From assembly GCA_963920765.1 (NCBI GenBank), contig OY987244.1:23354358-23418357 (forward strand): a stretch of DNA of 64,000 nucleotides, read 5' to 3'. This DNA comes from Ulota crispa (Eukaryota > Streptophyta > Bryopsida > Orthotrichales > Orthotrichaceae). Each line of letters starts with the position of its first letter. The stretch's first letter is position 1. The notes beneath the pieces are model-generated. The model had not been told where the DNA came from. It saw nothing but the letters and a program-made list of their open reading frames with translations, and ran no database searches. The position numbers were made by a program, and so were the translations under genes. This document shows, piece after piece, positions 62,077-64,000 of this stretch.

Positions 62077-63960
62077 TCTTCAAATTTACTATGGTAACTA
62101 TACCCTTTGTATATCTCATTGAGATTTGCTATCAATTAATAGAGACATATTTAATTTATTTTAATTTATTTATTTTTGAAATCTTAATGCCTTCACATTA
62201 TGCGTTTCAAATAGATTGACATCAGAATTAGAGATCTCTACCTTATAGCATTTGAGTTCTTATATTCTAAAATATTGCATACTTAAAAAGTGATTTGTTT
62301 TATACAATGAGTTATGTAGGAGGTCAGCATTTGGAGCAACCAAGGTGCCATCCCATCCGTATTGACTTGATTAACCACCCTAGTTTGCAAAGTAACTTGT
62401 GAATGAATGATTATAAATAATTATGGTGTCACATGTCTTGTTGCACAAGAAATGCATATGGTATGGCTTCTCAAAATGTACACATATGCATTGGTAAAGT
62501 GCAAATCCAATAATTAAAAAAATAACTCATTGCCAACAATGGGATTAAGATTCACAAGATTAGTAGTTGCTTATGCTTGCATTAAATTTAGAATGATTGT
62601 TTTAATTATTATATTCAATTCTCTCATCACCATTGTAGGTAGTTATTTAACCATAGTTAGAATGGGTGTCCCTAGTCTTAAAGAATCAAATTCATTTACA
62701 CAAGTAAAAGTAAAAACAAACTAATTCTTTTCCATTTACTAATTAAAAAACATGTAATGGTTTTTGGCCACACATTTAGGTGTTGATAAAGTTGGGTCCA
62801 TTTTGAATTGGAAGCAAAAGCCAAGGAGCTTGAGTAGCAATGAGGCCTTCATATGTGACCATAATTAGTTGTTTGATATATACAAAACAAATACATGAAC
62901 ATATGTTGATAAAATAAAAACAGGTTGTGCTAGCAATTATATTAAAGACCATGGAGTCAAAATGAGAAGTGGTGAACATTAAAACCTTGCATCAACTACA
63001 AATCCTAAATGACTATAATCCCAAATTATTTAATAAGAGCATTTCTTACCAATCCAATTTTAATTTTGGCTGTAATTATACAAGTCTAATATTGAAACCT
63101 ACAAATATAAAGGTTGAATTTTTTTTGGATTTTAGTTACATATTATAGTATAGTTAATATTGGATCAAAGTTTGAAAAATATATTCTTAAAAACACAACT
63201 AATGTTGAAACTCTTATATTTCACCTGATTATGAATTTGATATTGAAACAAATGACGTGGGTATAAGCTAGGTTCAGATTTTATTTTGAACGGTAATGGA
63301 GTTTAGTATTGAATACTAGTAATGAAAAATTAACACCATTGCAATGGTTAATCCAACTTTTCATCTACTTCATATCATGTGCTTTGAATATTTGTGTGTG
63401 CTTAATTCTAACATCTTAAACAAACTGATGTATTCTAACTCTCTTGTGTGTAGATGATTGTCACAGTTATATTAAAAGTCAAACAACTTGAATGTGTGAC
63501 AAACGTGGAGAACTCAATCATAATACTGCAAGTGTGCATGGTATTTCAAAAATGTTATGCAAGAGTACTAAAGTTGCACAAGAACGTTCAAAAGTTCTTA
63601 TACAAAACGTAGACCTAGATTTTAAATAACCAATTATGTCATCAAAAGAAGCTACGTTTTGGGCTTTCTCAAAAAATAAAGCATTGAATTTTAGGTATCT
63701 TTTGGAATGCCTTAGAGTGTCTTTTTGTTGCACCTCTTCCTTGAAACCATCTCACCCCATCAAGGAGCCACCTTGGCATATAGCCATAGCCTTTTTATTT
63801 TATTGATTTTCTCTATAGAAGCTTCACATGTGCTATCCATGGCCATGATGCTAGGTTCATACATGCCAAAACAACTAGTTTGAACTAGATCAAGAAATAA
63901 ATTGTATTTTTGGAAAATTAGGGGACAACCACTTTGATTGAGGTTCCATTTGTTGTTCTA
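62077..63960. other. Gene-free AT-rich stretch
   Basis: Only short open frames; no exon-like or repeat structure that I can support. Confidence 0.45.
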
Positions 63961-64000
63961 TTAACCCTTCAATGCCCTAGAGGACCAATAGTATCCTCAC
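63961..64000. mobile_element. Left end of a further TTAA element cut by the window edge
   Basis: TTAACCCTTCAATGCCCTAG resembles the ends of the CCCYT TTAA family; the rest lies outside. Confidence 0.4.

Noticed and set aside
1..64000. Bacterial-type systems, CRISPR arrays, LTR retrotransposons
   Set aside because: No regular spacer-repeat array, operon structure, reverse transcriptase or paired long terminal repeats were found; the inverted repeats are MITEs and foldbacks.

Overview
This window is nuclear DNA of a green plant. It is AT-rich, has spliced genes with GT-AG introns, and is crowded with short inverted-repeat transposons. Four protein genes can be rebuilt exon by exon with consistent reading phase. 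All four have their closest recognisable relatives in land plants: AMP deaminase (FAC1-like), a DTX44-type MATE transporter, a plant cysteine oxidase, and a small AtPH1-type pleckstrin-homology protein. I cannot name the species or lineage from the sequence alone.

Layout. AMP deaminase occupies 51-17836 on the minus strand: 19 exons, about 927 residues, with introns full of MITEs and one 0.88 kb foldback. At 18164-18570 (+) lies a short unrecognised coding-like segment split between two frames by a 23-nt GT...AG insertion. The MATE gene is on the minus strand at about 20990-25527 (13 exons, the last uncertain). From 26 to 32.9 kb there is no recognisable gene, only MITEs, foldbacks and hairpins. 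Plant cysteine oxidase is on the minus strand at 32893-35319 (5 exons, 267 residues). From 35.3 to 45.1 kb the DNA is again gene-free, with large foldbacks, a duplicated MITE and a 10-bp satellite of about 0.9 kb. AtPH1-like is on the plus strand at 45129-48752 (5 exons, 143 residues). From 48.8 to 64 kb I find no convincing gene. That stretch holds nested TTAA-flanked elements, a third large foldback, tandem and nested copies of a hairpin MITE, a satellite with a roughly 172-bp monomer, and a few GC-rich islets.

The four genes do not form a pathway; they are separate housekeeping or regulatory genes (purine nucleotide balance, organic solute export, oxygen sensing through the N-degron pathway, phosphoinositide binding). 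The striking feature is the repeat landscape. At least eight families of non-autonomous inverted-repeat elements are present, several inserted into one another, and no transposase or reverse transcriptase is recognisable in the window. Three of the elements are almost perfect palindromes of about 0.7-0.9 kb.
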